This document shows, in pieces, positions 16,204 to 26,552 of a stretch of DNA of 64,000 nucleotides. Position 1 is the stretch's first letter; every line of letters begins with the position of its first letter. Under the pieces are notes generated by a model. It was not told the DNA's origin and did no database searches. It was given only the letters and a program-made list of their open reading frames with translations. The translations under genes and the position numbers were made by a program. This stretch comes from Cyanobacteria bacterium FACHB-DQ100 (GTDB lineage Bacteria > Cyanobacteriota > Cyanobacteriia > Leptolyngbyales > Leptolyngbyaceae). Where the stretch lies: contig JACJNW010000006.1 in the NCBI GenBank assembly GCA_014695195.1, positions 62,001 through 126,000 on the forward strand, in the 5' to 3' direction.

Positions 16204-16466
16204 TGAAAAAGATCTCCAGAACCAGAAATAACCGAGGCAGTCGTATCGGAGTGTGCCTGCTTTAGCCCAAACGAACTTGCTAGTTTCAATGAAAACGAAC
16301 GAGTCACTGTCAGAAAAAACAAACGATTCAACCGAATCAATACCTCTTCTCATTTACTGTAACACGAATCTCTAGAGCGGACAGATTTCAACAATTTGAG
16401 ATATATCGCAATGTTTGAACGATCGCGATAGTTTAGAGTCTGGGAAGCGGTGATTTGGAGGATCTT

Positions 16467-18383
16467 ATGGCTGTGGCATCTTATGGCACTTGGAAGTCGC
16501 CGATTAGCTCGGATCTGATTGTGGCAGGGACGATCGGACTCGGACAAATTAAGCTGGACGGCAAAACAATTTACTGGAGCGAGTCACGTCCGACTGAGGC
16601 AGGACGGAATGTGATTGTGCAACGTTCAGCGAATGGCGAGACGATCGATCTGACACCTGCTCCGTTCAACGCCCGTACACGGGTGCATGAATACGGGGGA
16701 GGGGCATTTATGATTGCGACTGGAACTGTTTATTTCTCGAATTTTGCCGATCAGCGACTTTATCAGCAGACCGATGGATCTGAGCCGATCGCGCTGACTC
16801 CTGAAGCGTCGTTACGATATGCCGATGCCCTATTCGATAGTGCTCGAAATCGCCTCGTTTGTGTACGCGAAGAACATCACGATCAAAGCGTTGAGAATAC
16901 GATCGCGGCAATTTCGCTCACGGATCAAAGTCAAACCGTTCTGGTTTCAGGTTCAGATTTCTATGCGTTTCCGCGTCTGAGTCCTGATGGTTCTCGCCTC
17001 AGTTGGATTTGTTGGAATCATCCGAATATGCCTTGGGATGGAACGGAACTCTGGACAGCAAACATTAGAGCAGACGGAACGCTAGACACACCGGAAAAGA
17101 TTGCAGGTGGATTAGAGGAATCGATTTTTCAGCCGGAATGGTCGCCGGATGGCAGTTTGATTTTTATTGGCGATCGTACGGGCTGGTGGAATTTCTACCG
17201 CTGGAATCCTACAACCGGAAAAACTGAATCCCTCTGTGAGAAAGCCGCAGAATTTGGTTTACCGCTCTGGGTGTTTGGAATGTCTACCTATGGCTTTGCT
17301 GGAAATCAAATCATTTGTAGCTATACCGAAAATGGATTGAGCCGCTTTGCCAGTTTAGATTTAGACACTCGCGAACTCACTCCAATCGCAACGCCTTACA
17401 CCAGCATTGCAGGACTCCAAGCTTGTGCAGATCATGCGGTATTTCTGGGCGGATCATCAACGGAGCCGAGCGCGATCGTCAAATACGATTTACAGACTCA
17501 ACAATTTGAAGTGCTGAGACGCGCCAGCGAACTGCGGATTGATCCCGGTTATCTTTCAGTGCCAGAAGCGATCGAGTTCCCGGCTGAGAATAATCTCACG
17601 GCTTTTGCTTTGTACTATGCGCCCAAAAATAAAGAGTACACTGCTCCTGAAGGCGAACGTCCACCGATGTTAGTCAAGAGTCACGGAGGCCCGACCGCTT
17701 CGACTTCTGCTGCATTTAACTTAGGCATTCAGTATTGGACAAGTCGCGGCTTTGCAGTTCTCGACGTGAATTATGGCGGCAGTACCGGATATGGACGCGC
17801 TTATCGCGAACGTTTGAAAGGAACTTGGGGCATTGTCGATGTCGATGACTGTGCAAATGGAGCGAAGTATCTCGCCGAGCAAGGCAAGGTGGATGGAGAT
17901 CGCTTAGTGATTGCAGGCGGAAGTGCAGGCGGATATACAACGCTCTGCGCTCTCACATTTAGAAATACATTCAAAGCAGGCGCAAGTTACTATGGCGTGA
18001 GCGACCTCAAAGCGTTGGCAGAAGATACTCATAAGTTTGAATCACGCTATCTTGATGGTTTGATTGGTGCTTATCCAGAAAGAGCCGATTTGTACGAGGA
18101 GCGCTCTCCGATTAGTGCGGTCGATCGCTTATCTTGTCCGGTGATCTTCTTTCAGGGTGACGAGGATAAAATCGTACCGCCGAATCAAGCCGAAATGATG
18201 GTTGATGCTTTGAAACAAAAAGGATTACCTGTAGCATATGTGTTGTTTGAAGGCGAACAACATGGATTCCGTAAAGCAGAAAACATCAAACGTGCTTTAG
18301 ATGGAGAATTCTATTTCTATTCACGGGTGTTTGGGTTCGAGCCTGCGGATAAAATCGAGCCTGTGCCAATCTTTAATCTCTAG
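16467..18383 (+). CDS. S9-family prolyl oligopeptidase-type serine peptidase
   Basis: A 638-residue cytoplasmic peptidase. The N-terminal two-thirds (about residues 15-370) is a beta-propeller with repeated WSPDG/LSPDG-type strands ([22 protein letters not shown]). The C-terminal alpha/beta-hydrolase domain holds the nucleophile Ser in [12 protein letters not shown], the Asp in [11 protein letters not shown] and the His in EGEQHGFRK. The region [19 protein letters not shown] is conserved in the dipeptidyl aminopeptidase/acylaminoacyl peptidase branch. The ATG at 16467 has GGAGG seven bases upstream. It is followed after 6 bp by a glycosyltransferase gene, so they may share a transcript although no functional link is apparent. 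Confidence 0.92.
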   Translation: MAVASYGTWKSPISSDLIVAGTIGLGQIKLDGKTIYWSESRPTEAGRNVIVQRSANGETIDLTPAPFNARTRVHEYGGGAFMIATGTVYFSNFADQRLYQQTDGSEPIALTPEASLRYADALFDSARNRLVCVREEHHDQSVENTIAAISLTDQSQTVLVSGSDFYAFPRLSPDGSRLSWICWNHPNMPWDGTELWTANIRADGTLDTPEKIAGGLEESIFQPEWSPDGSLIFIGDRTGWWNFYRWNPTTGKTESLCEKAAEFGLPLWVFGMSTYGFAGNQIICSYTENGLSRFASLDLDTRELTPIATPYTSIAGLQACADHAVFLGGSSTEPSAIVKYDLQTQQFEVLRRASELRIDPGYLSVPEAIEFPAENNLTAFALYYAPKNKEYTAPEGERPPMLVKSHGGPTASTSAAFNLGIQYWTSRGFAVLDVNYGGSTGYGRAYRERLKGTWGIVDVDDCANGAKYLAEQGKVDGDRLVIAGGSAGGYTTLCALTFRNTFKAGASYYGVSDLKALAEDTHKFESRYLDGLIGAYPERADLYEERSPISAVDRLSCPVIFFQGDEDKIVPPNQAEMMVDALKQKGLPVAYVLFEGEQHGFRKAENIKRALDGEFYFYSRVFGFEPADKIEPVPIFNL

Positions 18384-18389
18384 AAGGCT

Positions 18390-19277
18390 ATGACTCCAGT
18401 CGTTGGATTTATTTTGCTGACTCATGCTCATCCAAATCAGATCCGGCGATTGGTCGATCGCTTAAATCGCCTGTTTGATCAGCCGCCGATCGTCTGTCAT
18501 CACGATTTTCTTCAGTGTCCGTTGTCGATCAAGTCTTTCTCCAGCAATGTCTCGTTTGTTGATCCACCAATGCGAACGCGCTGGGCTGAATTTTCAGCCG
18601 TCGAAGCCACCGTTCGAGCAATGGTACAAATGCAGCACCGGGTCGATCGACCCCAATGGACAATCTTGCTCAGTGGTTCAGACTACCCGATCAAATCTGC
18701 CGATCAAATTCTGGCGGATCTGAATGCGACTGAGGCAGATGCTCACATGAGTGCTGAACTAATTCAGCCGTCGAACCTGAAAAGTGTTTGGCATCGAGAA
18801 ATGCACAACCGCTACTATACGCGCTGGATACCCATGCCGAAATCGATCGCAGATGCGCTGAAGCTCAATTGGCAACGCTTGCGGTTGAAGCCAGAGATTT
18901 TAATGCGCCCCTTTGTGCCGTATAACTCGAAGTTACAATGTTATGCAGGTTCACAGTGGTTTGCAGCGAACCAACGTGCGATCGACTACATTGTGAACTT
19001 TCACTATACTCGTCCACAGCTTGCCAATCATTTGCGCTGGGTGATGTTTTCCGAAGAAACATATTTCCAAACGATTGTTGCCAATGCGCTTGATCTCAAA
19101 ATCAATACGAACGATTGGCGCTACAAGGATTGGTCTATGGGTGGACCACACCCGAAAACGCTCGATCAATCTGATTTGCCAAAATTACAAGCTTCTTCCG
19201 CTCATTTTGCACGTAAGTTTACGCCCGATGCTCCTGTACTTGATGATCTCGATCGTATCATTTTTCAGCTAGAGTAA
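18390..19277 (+). CDS. GT14 (core-2/I-branching type) glycosyltransferase
   Basis: A 295-residue protein of the beta-1,6-N-acetylglucosaminyltransferase-like (Branch) family. The family features are the start [11 protein letters not shown], the segment [11 protein letters not shown] at about residue 93 and [17 protein letters not shown] followed by [12 protein letters not shown], which form the sugar-nucleotide and acceptor site. Bacterial members usually add sugars to surface polysaccharide; the actual donor is unknown. It overlaps by 13 bp tail-to-tail with the GT2 gene on the other strand, and the two may serve the same surface glycan. Confidence 0.85.
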   Translation: MTPVVGFILLTHAHPNQIRRLVDRLNRLFDQPPIVCHHDFLQCPLSIKSFSSNVSFVDPPMRTRWAEFSAVEATVRAMVQMQHRVDRPQWTILLSGSDYPIKSADQILADLNATEADAHMSAELIQPSNLKSVWHREMHNRYYTRWIPMPKSIADALKLNWQRLRLKPEILMRPFVPYNSKLQCYAGSQWFAANQRAIDYIVNFHYTRPQLANHLRWVMFSEETYFQTIVANALDLKINTNDWRYKDWSMGGPHPKTLDQSDLPKLQASSAHFARKFTPDAPVLDDLDRIIFQLE

Positions 19278-20239
19278 TCCGCTTCCTGATGTTGAGAACT
19301 GCCTCGCTCAAACCCCGCAACCTCAGATAGCGTATAGAGCGGACGGTTTTTCACTTCTTCGTAAATTCGTCCAATATACTCGCCTAAGATGCCAATACTG
19401 AGAAGTTGCACTGCACCGAGAAAAAAGATGGCGACGACGATCGTGGTTAATCCGGTTAGCGGTGAGGCAGGATAAGCGATCCTCCAATAAAACACTAAAA
19501 TCATCATCACAATTGCAACAAATGCAGCGAATAAACCTACATAAGTAGAAATGCGAAGCGGAACTTTTGAGAATGAAACTAAACCGTTAATCGCTAATCC
19601 TAGTGATTTATGAAAGGAATACTTCACTTCACCGGCAAATCTTGGATCGCGCTCAAATTTCACCGCAGTTTGACGAAATCCGACCCACGATCGTAATCCC
19701 CGAATATAGCGATTGCGCTCTGGCATTGCATTTAACAAATCTACGACCTGGCGATCGATTAAACAAAAGTCTCCGGTATCGATTGGAATCTCTACATCTG
19801 CAAGCTGTTTGAGCAATCGATAAAACAGATATGCCGTGAATCGCTTAAACCAGCTTTCTTTGTGGCGTTGGGTTCGCTGAGCATAAACGACCTGATATCC
19901 CTGTCGCCACTGATTGATCAGTTCTGGAATCAGTTCGGGTGGATCTTGTAAATCTGCATCTAATATCACCACGACGCGACCTCGTGCATAATTTAATCCG
20001 GCAGTTACAGCGATTTGATGCCCGAAATTCCGCGCCAAACTGAGATAACACACCCGCGAATCCTGATTGTGCAGTTCTCGAATGAGGTGAAGCGATCGAT
20101 CCTTGCTGCCGTCGTTAATCAAAATTAATTCCACTACATCATCAAGCTGATTCATCACGGCACTCACGCGATCGTACAGGGCGGGAATCGTGGCTTCTTC
20201 GTTGTACACCGGAATAATCAGAGAATACTTAGGCAACAT
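19265..20239 (-). CDS. GT2 glycosyltransferase (polyprenyl-phosphate sugar transferase, GtrB-like)
   Basis: A 324-residue membrane glycosyltransferase. The GT-A catalytic domain (about residues 1-220) has [20 protein letters not shown] and the metal-binding [16 protein letters not shown]. Two C-terminal membrane helices follow (about residues 235-258 and 270-295), which is the DPMS/GtrB layout that transfers a sugar from a nucleotide onto polyprenyl phosphate at the cytoplasmic face. That would supply a lipid-linked sugar for polysaccharide or protein modification in the periplasm. The start is ATG 20239. It diverges from tRNA-Leu. Confidence 0.9.
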   Translation of the reverse strand: MLPKYSLIIPVYNEEATIPALYDRVSAVMNQLDDVVELILINDGSKDRSLHLIRELHNQDSRVCYLSLARNFGHQIAVTAGLNYARGRVVVILDADLQDPPELIPELINQWRQGYQVVYAQRTQRHKESWFKRFTAYLFYRLLKQLADVEIPIDTGDFCLIDRQVVDLLNAMPERNRYIRGLRSWVGFRQTAVKFERDPRFAGEVKYSFHKSLGLAINGLVSFSKVPLRISTYVGLFAAFVAIVMMILVFYWRIAYPASPLTGLTTIVVAIFFLGAVQLLSIGILGEYIGRIYEEVKNRPLYTLSEVAGFERGSSQHQEADYSS

Positions 20240-20339
20240 AGGGGATCGACAACTCGCGCATCGATCGTCCCATGATTTGCCAGATTAAAATAATTCTTGA
20301 TTGAAATGCGATCGATCCTGTATAGTAAGGAGACATCCA

Positions 20340-20421
20340 GGGCGGATGGCGAAACTGGTAGACGCACCACACTCAAAATGTGGCACCGAAAGGTATGAGA
20401 GTTCGATTCTCTCTCCGCCCA
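20340..20421 (+). tRNA. tRNA-Leu (CAA)
   Basis: GGGCGGA at the 5' end pairs with TCCGCCC at the 3' end. The anticodon stem is CCACA/TGTGG with loop CTCAAAA, giving anticodon CAA. A long variable arm, typical of tRNA-Leu, precedes the T-arm GTTCGATTC. The CCA tail is not encoded. A TATAGT-like -10 box sits about 20 bp upstream. Confidence 0.95.
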
Positions 20422-20446
20422 TTACATCCAAGCGATAAACTTTACA

Positions 20447-21028
20447 CTAGACTGCTTTCCTGAGTTCATCGATCGCACCAAGCATATCCGTTTCAGCAAT
20501 TAGGATACAGCGGCTCAAAAGCTGAATATTGAGGTCTTGTAAGCCTGGAATCTCACTGCGCTGAATCTTTCTATAGTTGCCTTCAAACAATCGATAAAGT
20601 GCGAAAACGCCATCTTCCCAAAACCAAACTTCAGGAATTTCTAAGACTTGATATCGAGGCAGCTTGGATTCATTTCCAGAGGTAAAAACGACCTCAATCG
20701 CTAAATCTGGAATTGCTTTGCGACCCACGTAAAAGCTCTCATCCGGTTGAAGCGACACGATGCCTTCTCGCTCTCGATCGGCTGAGCCTGTAGGAATGAA
20801 TTGAACGCGCCGCTCTAAACAGTAATGACCCATTAAGAAAAGAATGATGCGGCTGAATAAATCATGAGGTTCAGAAGGCATGAAAATTTCGATCGTATTT
20901 GCAAAGTAAGTCAGTTTAGCGTGAGAAACTTCAAATGCTTGTTGCAGCAGTTTGAATTGATTCCAAGTACGATCGGGAATTGAGATGATACGACTTTGAG
21001 CGGTGCTTGCGGTAGTTTGAGTTTGCAT
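20447..21028 (-). CDS. Uma2-family (DUF820) restriction endonuclease-like protein
   Basis: A 193-residue member of the Uma2 family, which is greatly expanded in cyanobacteria and has a PD-(D/E)xK nuclease fold. Typical features are the ISIPDRTWNQF start region, the acidic PDLAIEVVFTSGN with the Asp and Glu of the putative catalytic site, then KLPRYQVLEIPEVWFWEDG. Whether it cuts DNA is not established; the family often travels with mobile elements. I start at ATG 21028 (MQTQTTAST). It lies 31 bp downstream of polA on the same strand. Confidence 0.85.
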   Translation of the reverse strand: MQTQTTASTAQSRIISIPDRTWNQFKLLQQAFEVSHAKLTYFANTIEIFMPSEPHDLFSRIILFLMGHYCLERRVQFIPTGSADREREGIVSLQPDESFYVGRKAIPDLAIEVVFTSGNESKLPRYQVLEIPEVWFWEDGVFALYRLFEGNYRKIQRSEIPGLQDLNIQLLSRCILIAETDMLGAIDELRKAV

Positions 21029-21059
21029 AGCGGTAAGGACTGATCCCTCAACGTCTGAA

Positions 21060-23978
21060 TTATTTTGTATCCATCCAATTGTTGCCAGCACGAATATCTA
21101 CAACTAGCGGCACACTCAGAGAAACGGCGTTCTCCATAACTCGCTTAATCTTGGGCTGCAACTCTTCCCAAGCATCAGGCTCAACTTCAAACACCAATTC
21201 ATCATGCACTTGCAGCAACAGATTTGCAGGATAAGCTTTCAGAACTTCGTGCAACTGAGACATTGCAATCTTGATGATGTCTGCACTAGAACCCTGAATC
21301 GGCGCGTTAGCTGCGGCTCGAAGAGCTTGCGCCTCGAACTGGTCGCGCAGCTTCAGTTTATCGAGTTGAATGTCATCGGGTGATTTGCCTCGAAGTTTTC
21401 GCACCGAATCGGATGAGAAATTGAAGTAGCGTCGTCGTCCTTTGATGGTTTCGACATAACCATTGGCGATTGCTTCTCGCTGCATTTGCTGGAGGTACTC
21501 GAAAACGCGAGCATATCGACTGTTAAAGCGATCGATAAAGGTGCGTGCCTGAGCCGAAGTAACTCCCGATTCTCGCGCAAATCGCTGTGCGCCCATGCCA
21601 TAAATCACACCGAAGTTAATGATTTTTCCCAGTCGTCGTTCTTCAGAGGAGATGTCATCTTTTTCCAACAACAATCGAGCCGTGAGCGAGTGAACATCCT
21701 CGTTGTTACGGTAGGTTTCGAGTAGAACAGGTTCTTGACTCAAGTGTGCTAAGATTCGCAGTTCAATTTGCGAATAGTCAGCCGCAACCATGAGCCACCC
21801 TTCTTCGGGAATAAAGGCTTTACGGATTTGGCGGCTAAAGGCAGTCCGAATTGGAATGTTTTGGAGGTTGGGGTTAGACGAAGAGAGCCGACCTGTAGAA
21901 GTAACTGCTTGGTTAAAGTCGGTATGCACACGATCGGTCTTCGGATTGATTAGAGTTGGTAGCGCATCAACATAGGTTGATTTCAACTTCGTCAAGGTTC
22001 GATGTTCCACGATCGCATCAACCACCGGATGGTCGCCTTGCAGTTTCTCTAAAGTAGCTGCATCTGTTGAATATCCAGTTTTAATCTTGCGGGATTTCTT
22101 CTTATCGAGTCCCAATTTCTCAAACAATAGTTCACTCAATTGTTTAGGAGAACCCAGACTAAACTTTTCGCCTGCTGCTTCGTAAGCTTCTAGTTCGATG
22201 CGGTCTAAGTCTTCTTTCAGCGTTTTCGAGAATGCTTCGAGATAGTTGCGATCGATTCTCACCCCGGTTGCTTCCATCTCAGCTAACACAGGTTCAAGCG
22301 GTTGTTCGATCTCAATCAGCAGATCATGAAGTTTCGGGAGTTCATGAAGTTCCGATCGTAGTTTTGGAACTAAATTGTATGTTCCATAAACATCCATTCC
22401 GCAGTAATGAGCAACTGCAGAGATGTCAACTTCACCAATATGCTTTCCTCTGGGAACTAGATCTCCATACTCTTGAGCCTGAATGCCTAAGTAGCGATAG
22501 CTCATATCGCTGAGTTTATGACTGGCCTCAGGGTTGAGAACATAGCTTGCCAGCATTGTATCGAACACAACGCCTGCTAACTCAACGCCTTGGAAGCGGA
22601 AGACTAAGCGATCGAACTTCGCATTCTGAAACGCTTTTGGATATTTAACATCTTCGAGAATCGGGCGCAGGGTTTCAAGCGCGATCGCACGATCGAGATT
22701 CGTTCCCGAAGTATGACCGATCGGAATGTAAGCCATTGCATCAGATTCCGAACCCCAACAACAACCAATTCCCACTAAATCAGCTTTGATCGGATCAAGG
22801 TCGCTAGTTTCAGTGTCCCACGCGACCGGAAACTTCTCACTCGTATGAGTTTTGAGGCGTTTGACCAGTGCATCGAGCTTAGCTTGGGTATCAATAATTT
22901 GTGGTGCGATCGACACGACCTCAAATTTTTCCGCACTTTCGGTTTCTTCGGCGCTGAAGAACCATAGGTCATCATCTGCATATTGAGGAACGATCGGTGT
23001 TCCTGATTCGAGCGCGGCTTGTTTTGAGCCTTCGGTTTCTGTTAGTTCTGTCTCACCGCTCAGTTGGTCTTTCCACTTCTGGATTTTGTTGTAGAACGAT
23101 TTAAACTCTAATCGCTCGATCATGGGTTTCAGCGTATCTTCGTCGAATCCTTGGAGTTTACAAGACTGTAGATCGACCGCTAATGGAACGTCTAAATGAA
23201 TTTGTGCCATCCATTGTGAATGGCGTGCATCTTCGATTCCTGTTTCTAGTTTCTTTTTAACTGCACCTTTGATCTCGTCGATCGATTCATAGACCTTTTC
23301 TAGCGATCCATACGCGCTTAATAACTGAACTGCTGTTTTCTCACCAATCCCTTTCACGCCTGGAATATTATCAGATGGGTCGCCGCACAGCGCTTTGAAA
23401 TCAACCACTTGAGACGGCAGCACTCCTAGCTTTTCTTTAACCTGCTCTACACCAAATTCTTTAGGCGGTGGCGCACCTCTGCCGTAGGTTGTACTCATGT
23501 ACAGCACTTTAATCTTCCCGTCTGCATCTACCAATTGAAATAAATCACGATCGCCGCTCAAAATTCGTACCGCAAAGCCTTCTTGACTAGCTTTTCGCGC
23601 CAGCGTCCCAATCACATCATCCGCTTCATAACCCTGAGCGACCACAATCGGCAAATTCATCGCCTTGAGAAGCTCCTGAAGATTATTCAAGTCAGGCATG
23701 AAATCTTCTGGCGTTTCAGGGCGACCTGCTTTGTAGGTTTCATCGGCTTCGTGGCGGTAAGTTGCACCACCGAGATCAAACGCGATCGCCAGATAATCTG
23801 GTTTCTCAGCTTCTACAGTTTCAAGCAGCGCTTTGAGAAAACCGTAAGAAACGCTGGTTGGAATTCCAGTCGAGGTGCGTAAACCACCATCGCGACCTTT
23901 GGCAAAAGCAAAGTAGGCGCGAAATGCCAGCGAATGACCGTCTACAAGAACAATTTTGGGGGAATGAGTAGCGCTCAA
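21060..23978 (-). CDS. polA: DNA polymerase I
   Basis: A 972-residue repair and replication polymerase that removes RNA primers and fills gaps. The 5'-3' exonuclease domain is at about residues 1-310, with VLVDGHSLAFRAYFAF and GDRDLFQLVD. The 3'-5' proofreading domain (about 370-560) keeps its metal ligands in WDTETSDLDP, NAKFDRLVF and YCGMDVYG, so proofreading should be active. The polymerase domain (about 600-972) has the motif A segment AADYSQIELRILAH, the O-helix-like RRLGKIINFGVIYGMG, and motif C LLQVHDELVFE. Length is near the usual 930-980. It appears to form a transcript with the Uma2 gene downstream. Confidence 0.97.
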   Translation of the reverse strand: MSATHSPKIVLVDGHSLAFRAYFAFAKGRDGGLRTSTGIPTSVSYGFLKALLETVEAEKPDYLAIAFDLGGATYRHEADETYKAGRPETPEDFMPDLNNLQELLKAMNLPIVVAQGYEADDVIGTLARKASQEGFAVRILSGDRDLFQLVDADGKIKVLYMSTTYGRGAPPPKEFGVEQVKEKLGVLPSQVVDFKALCGDPSDNIPGVKGIGEKTAVQLLSAYGSLEKVYESIDEIKGAVKKKLETGIEDARHSQWMAQIHLDVPLAVDLQSCKLQGFDEDTLKPMIERLEFKSFYNKIQKWKDQLSGETELTETEGSKQAALESGTPIVPQYADDDLWFFSAEETESAEKFEVVSIAPQIIDTQAKLDALVKRLKTHTSEKFPVAWDTETSDLDPIKADLVGIGCCWGSESDAMAYIPIGHTSGTNLDRAIALETLRPILEDVKYPKAFQNAKFDRLVFRFQGVELAGVVFDTMLASYVLNPEASHKLSDMSYRYLGIQAQEYGDLVPRGKHIGEVDISAVAHYCGMDVYGTYNLVPKLRSELHELPKLHDLLIEIEQPLEPVLAEMEATGVRIDRNYLEAFSKTLKEDLDRIELEAYEAAGEKFSLGSPKQLSELLFEKLGLDKKKSRKIKTGYSTDAATLEKLQGDHPVVDAIVEHRTLTKLKSTYVDALPTLINPKTDRVHTDFNQAVTSTGRLSSSNPNLQNIPIRTAFSRQIRKAFIPEEGWLMVAADYSQIELRILAHLSQEPVLLETYRNNEDVHSLTARLLLEKDDISSEERRLGKIINFGVIYGMGAQRFARESGVTSAQARTFIDRFNSRYARVFEYLQQMQREAIANGYVETIKGRRRYFNFSSDSVRKLRGKSPDDIQLDKLKLRDQFEAQALRAAANAPIQGSSADIIKIAMSQLHEVLKAYPANLLLQVHDELVFEVEPDAWEELQPKIKRVMENAVSLSVPLVVDIRAGNNWMDTK

Positions 23979-24173
23979 AATCTCGATCGTTTAAAAAAGA
24001 AGACAGATTCCATTGTAACGATCTAATGAAGACTAAATCTCTGACTTAAAGTTGACTCTCGCGCCGGATAGACTAAATCTAAGCCCTAATTTTTTTCTTA
24101 TGGCGAAAAAGCTTTGTATCTTTACTTCCAGGCGAAGGGCAAAATATTTTAGACCCCATCTGCATCTCTTGTT

Positions 24174-25877
24174 ATGGATCTTCCGATCGCTTCTCAGTCT
24201 TTTGCGTCTCTAGCCTCTATCAACTGGCAGCAAGCAATCGCAGCAACTCCGGTCGGCATTGTAATTGTAGATGCACACCAGCCTGATTATCCTACAATTT
24301 TTGTCAATGCAGCGTTTGAACGCATGACTGGATACACTGCTGCTGAGGCTATTGGACGAAATTGTCGTTTTTTGCAGGGACACGATCGTAAACAACCTGC
24401 ACTGAACGAGATTAAGCAAGCTTTACGCAACTGTACAAGCTGCACAGTCATCCTACGGAATTACCGCAAAGACGGCACACTGTTCTGTAACGAACTCACA
24501 ATTTCTCCAATCTTTGATGCAGAAGGACAGGTAATACAATTCATTGGCATACAGAATGATATTACTGAGCGCATCTATCTAGAGACGGAGCGACAGCGCT
24601 TAGAGCAGAAACATCAAGAAGCGACACAACTCCTACAAACTGTGATTAACAATACGCCACAGTTAATCTTTTGGAAAGACTTAAACTCAGTTTACTTGGG
24701 GTGTAATAAATCGTTTGCGATCGTCGCCGGACTCCATGACCCTAGCGAGATTGTTGGCAAAACGGACTATGATTTGCCCTGGGCACTGGAGCAGATTGAG
24801 CTATTTCGAGCTTGTGATGCTGAAGTGCTCAGTAGTGGAATGCCACAATTGCACCTGATCGAAGCACATCCTCAAATTGATGGGGAATCATTTTGGACAG
24901 ACACCAGTAAAATCCCACTGCGAAATGATGCAGGTGAAGTCATCGGGATTTTGGGAACCTATGAAGACATTACAGAGCGTAAGCAAGCCGAAGAACAGCT
25001 TCGCTACAAAACAGAGTCTCTTGAACGTGCGTTACATGATCTACAACGGGCGCAGACCCAGTTAATTCAGAGTGAAAAGATGTCATCGCTAGGTCAACTG
25101 GTCGCAGGTGTGGCGCATGAAATTAACAATCCAGTCAGCTTTATCTATAGCAATCTTAAACCTGCCCAAGAGTACATCCACGATTTACTACACCTGATTG
25201 AACTGTATCAACAATGCTATCCCCAACCACCCTCTGTAATTCAAGCTGAGATCGAGGCGATCGATTTAGACTTTCTCACCACCGATTTACCGAAGCTCCT
25301 AACCTCGATGGAAAACGGAGCAGAGCGGATTCGAGGGATTGTTTTATCACTCCGCACCTTCTCGCGGCTGGATGAAGCGGAGTTCAAACAGGTCGATCTG
25401 CATTTTGGCATCGAAAGTACATTGATGATTTTGCAGCATCGGTTAAGAGCAGATAATCGCCGCCCTGCGATTAATGTTGTGAAGCAATACGGTGTCTTGC
25501 CTCTGGTGGAATGCTATGCAGGTCAGCTCAATCAGGTGTTTATGAATTTGTTTACGAATGCGATCGACGCGATCGAGGAAGCTTTTCAGCAAGATAGCAC
25601 CAATCCGATCACTTTAACCGTTACAACAGAAGCTATAGAGGCTCACTCGGTCAGAATTCGCGTGGCAGACACCGGAGCGGGGATGTCTCAAGAAACCTCG
25701 AAGCGCATTTTCGATCCCTTTTTTACAACTAAGCCTGTCGGAGTTGGAACAGGAATGGGACTTGCAATTAGTTATCAGGTGATCACTGAACGGCATCAAG
25801 GATCGCTTTTCTGCAATTCTCAGCTTGGTCGAGGTACAGAGTTTGTGATTGAGATTCCATGTACCCAGTTGAATTAA
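24174..25877 (+). CDS. LOV-PAS histidine kinase (blue-light sensor)
   Basis: A 567-residue soluble sensor kinase. The N-terminal PAS domain (about residues 17-140) is a LOV domain: GRNCRFLQG at residues 61-69 contains the flavin-adduct Cys64, with [12 protein letters not shown] before it and [10 protein letters not shown] after it, so it should bind FMN and respond to blue light. A second PAS domain (about 155-275) begins [14 protein letters not shown] coiled-coil linker leads to the phosphoacceptor His in [14 protein letters not shown] (about 315) and the HATPase with [27 protein letters not shown] and GTGMGLAIS. There is no receiver domain in the protein or in a neighbouring gene, so its partner regulator is unlinked. 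Confidence 0.92.
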   Translation: MDLPIASQSFASLASINWQQAIAATPVGIVIVDAHQPDYPTIFVNAAFERMTGYTAAEAIGRNCRFLQGHDRKQPALNEIKQALRNCTSCTVILRNYRKDGTLFCNELTISPIFDAEGQVIQFIGIQNDITERIYLETERQRLEQKHQEATQLLQTVINNTPQLIFWKDLNSVYLGCNKSFAIVAGLHDPSEIVGKTDYDLPWALEQIELFRACDAEVLSSGMPQLHLIEAHPQIDGESFWTDTSKIPLRNDAGEVIGILGTYEDITERKQAEEQLRYKTESLERALHDLQRAQTQLIQSEKMSSLGQLVAGVAHEINNPVSFIYSNLKPAQEYIHDLLHLIELYQQCYPQPPSVIQAEIEAIDLDFLTTDLPKLLTSMENGAERIRGIVLSLRTFSRLDEAEFKQVDLHFGIESTLMILQHRLRADNRRPAINVVKQYGVLPLVECYAGQLNQVFMNLFTNAIDAIEEAFQQDSTNPITLTVTTEAIEAHSVRIRVADTGAGMSQETSKRIFDPFFTTKPVGVGTGMGLAISYQVITERHQGSLFCNSQLGRGTEFVIEIPCTQLN

Positions 25878-26045
25878 ACACAATGGATAAAACGTTTTAC
25901 AAGCGCGATCGTAATTCTCACAGCGCAACTTCTGTGCCTCGCTTCAATGCCTTGAAGCGCAATCAGTACAATTGATCGATCATCATTTAGCACAAACGAT
26001 CGCAAATCATTAGAAGATAAAAGGCGTGTAGCGGCAGAAATTTTT

Positions 26046-26519
26046 ATGTCAATTGTGATTCATCTCCATGCAGACCAGATCAACGCGGTCGATCTCACAC
26101 CCGCGATCGCGGCGATCGAACCGCTCAAATCCGACATCCGGCAATACGAACAAAAACTGCAATTCAAAATTGATTACCCCCTTGAACCCGGAGATCCTCG
26201 CGAATTATCCGAGGTGCCAGAAGTGCGACTGTGGTTCATTGGACTGGATGCCATGTATCCATGGTTGCCGTTTCTGCTCGACTGGTCGCAGAAAGAGCTA
26301 GGGCGATATGCGGCAATGTTAGTTCCCCACGAAATGCGGCCCGATGGCATCGAGTACAACCCCGAAGCGCTGGAAATCTTCGTCATGAGCAAAACTTTTG
26401 TGCTGATGAACTGGCTCGAACAGCAGCAGATTGAATCGCGATCGCGCCTCAAGTCGATGACCAAAACGCTCGGATATGAATTAGACGATGGCTTTTTCGC
26501 CTTGTTGGAACAACGCTAA
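26046..26519 (+). CDS. crr6: CRR6-family NdhI maturation factor
   Basis: A 157-residue protein that from memory matches the CRR6 family. In plants and cyanobacteria CRR6 helps insert the FeS subunit NdhI during assembly of the NDH-1 complex, which drives cyclic electron flow. Conserved segments seen are FKIDYPLEPGDPRELSEV, VRLWFIGLDAMYPWLPF and EYNPEALEIFVMSKTFVL. It is soluble with no cofactor motif, as expected for an assembly factor. The next gene, a flippase, starts 33 bp downstream; the two seem unrelated in function. Confidence 0.8.
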   Translation: MSIVIHLHADQINAVDLTPAIAAIEPLKSDIRQYEQKLQFKIDYPLEPGDPRELSEVPEVRLWFIGLDAMYPWLPFLLDWSQKELGRYAAMLVPHEMRPDGIEYNPEALEIFVMSKTFVLMNWLEQQQIESRSRLKSMTKTLGYELDDGFFALLEQR

Positions 26520-26552
26520 GATGGTCGGTGCGTCCCGACAAAAAGCGAGTGC

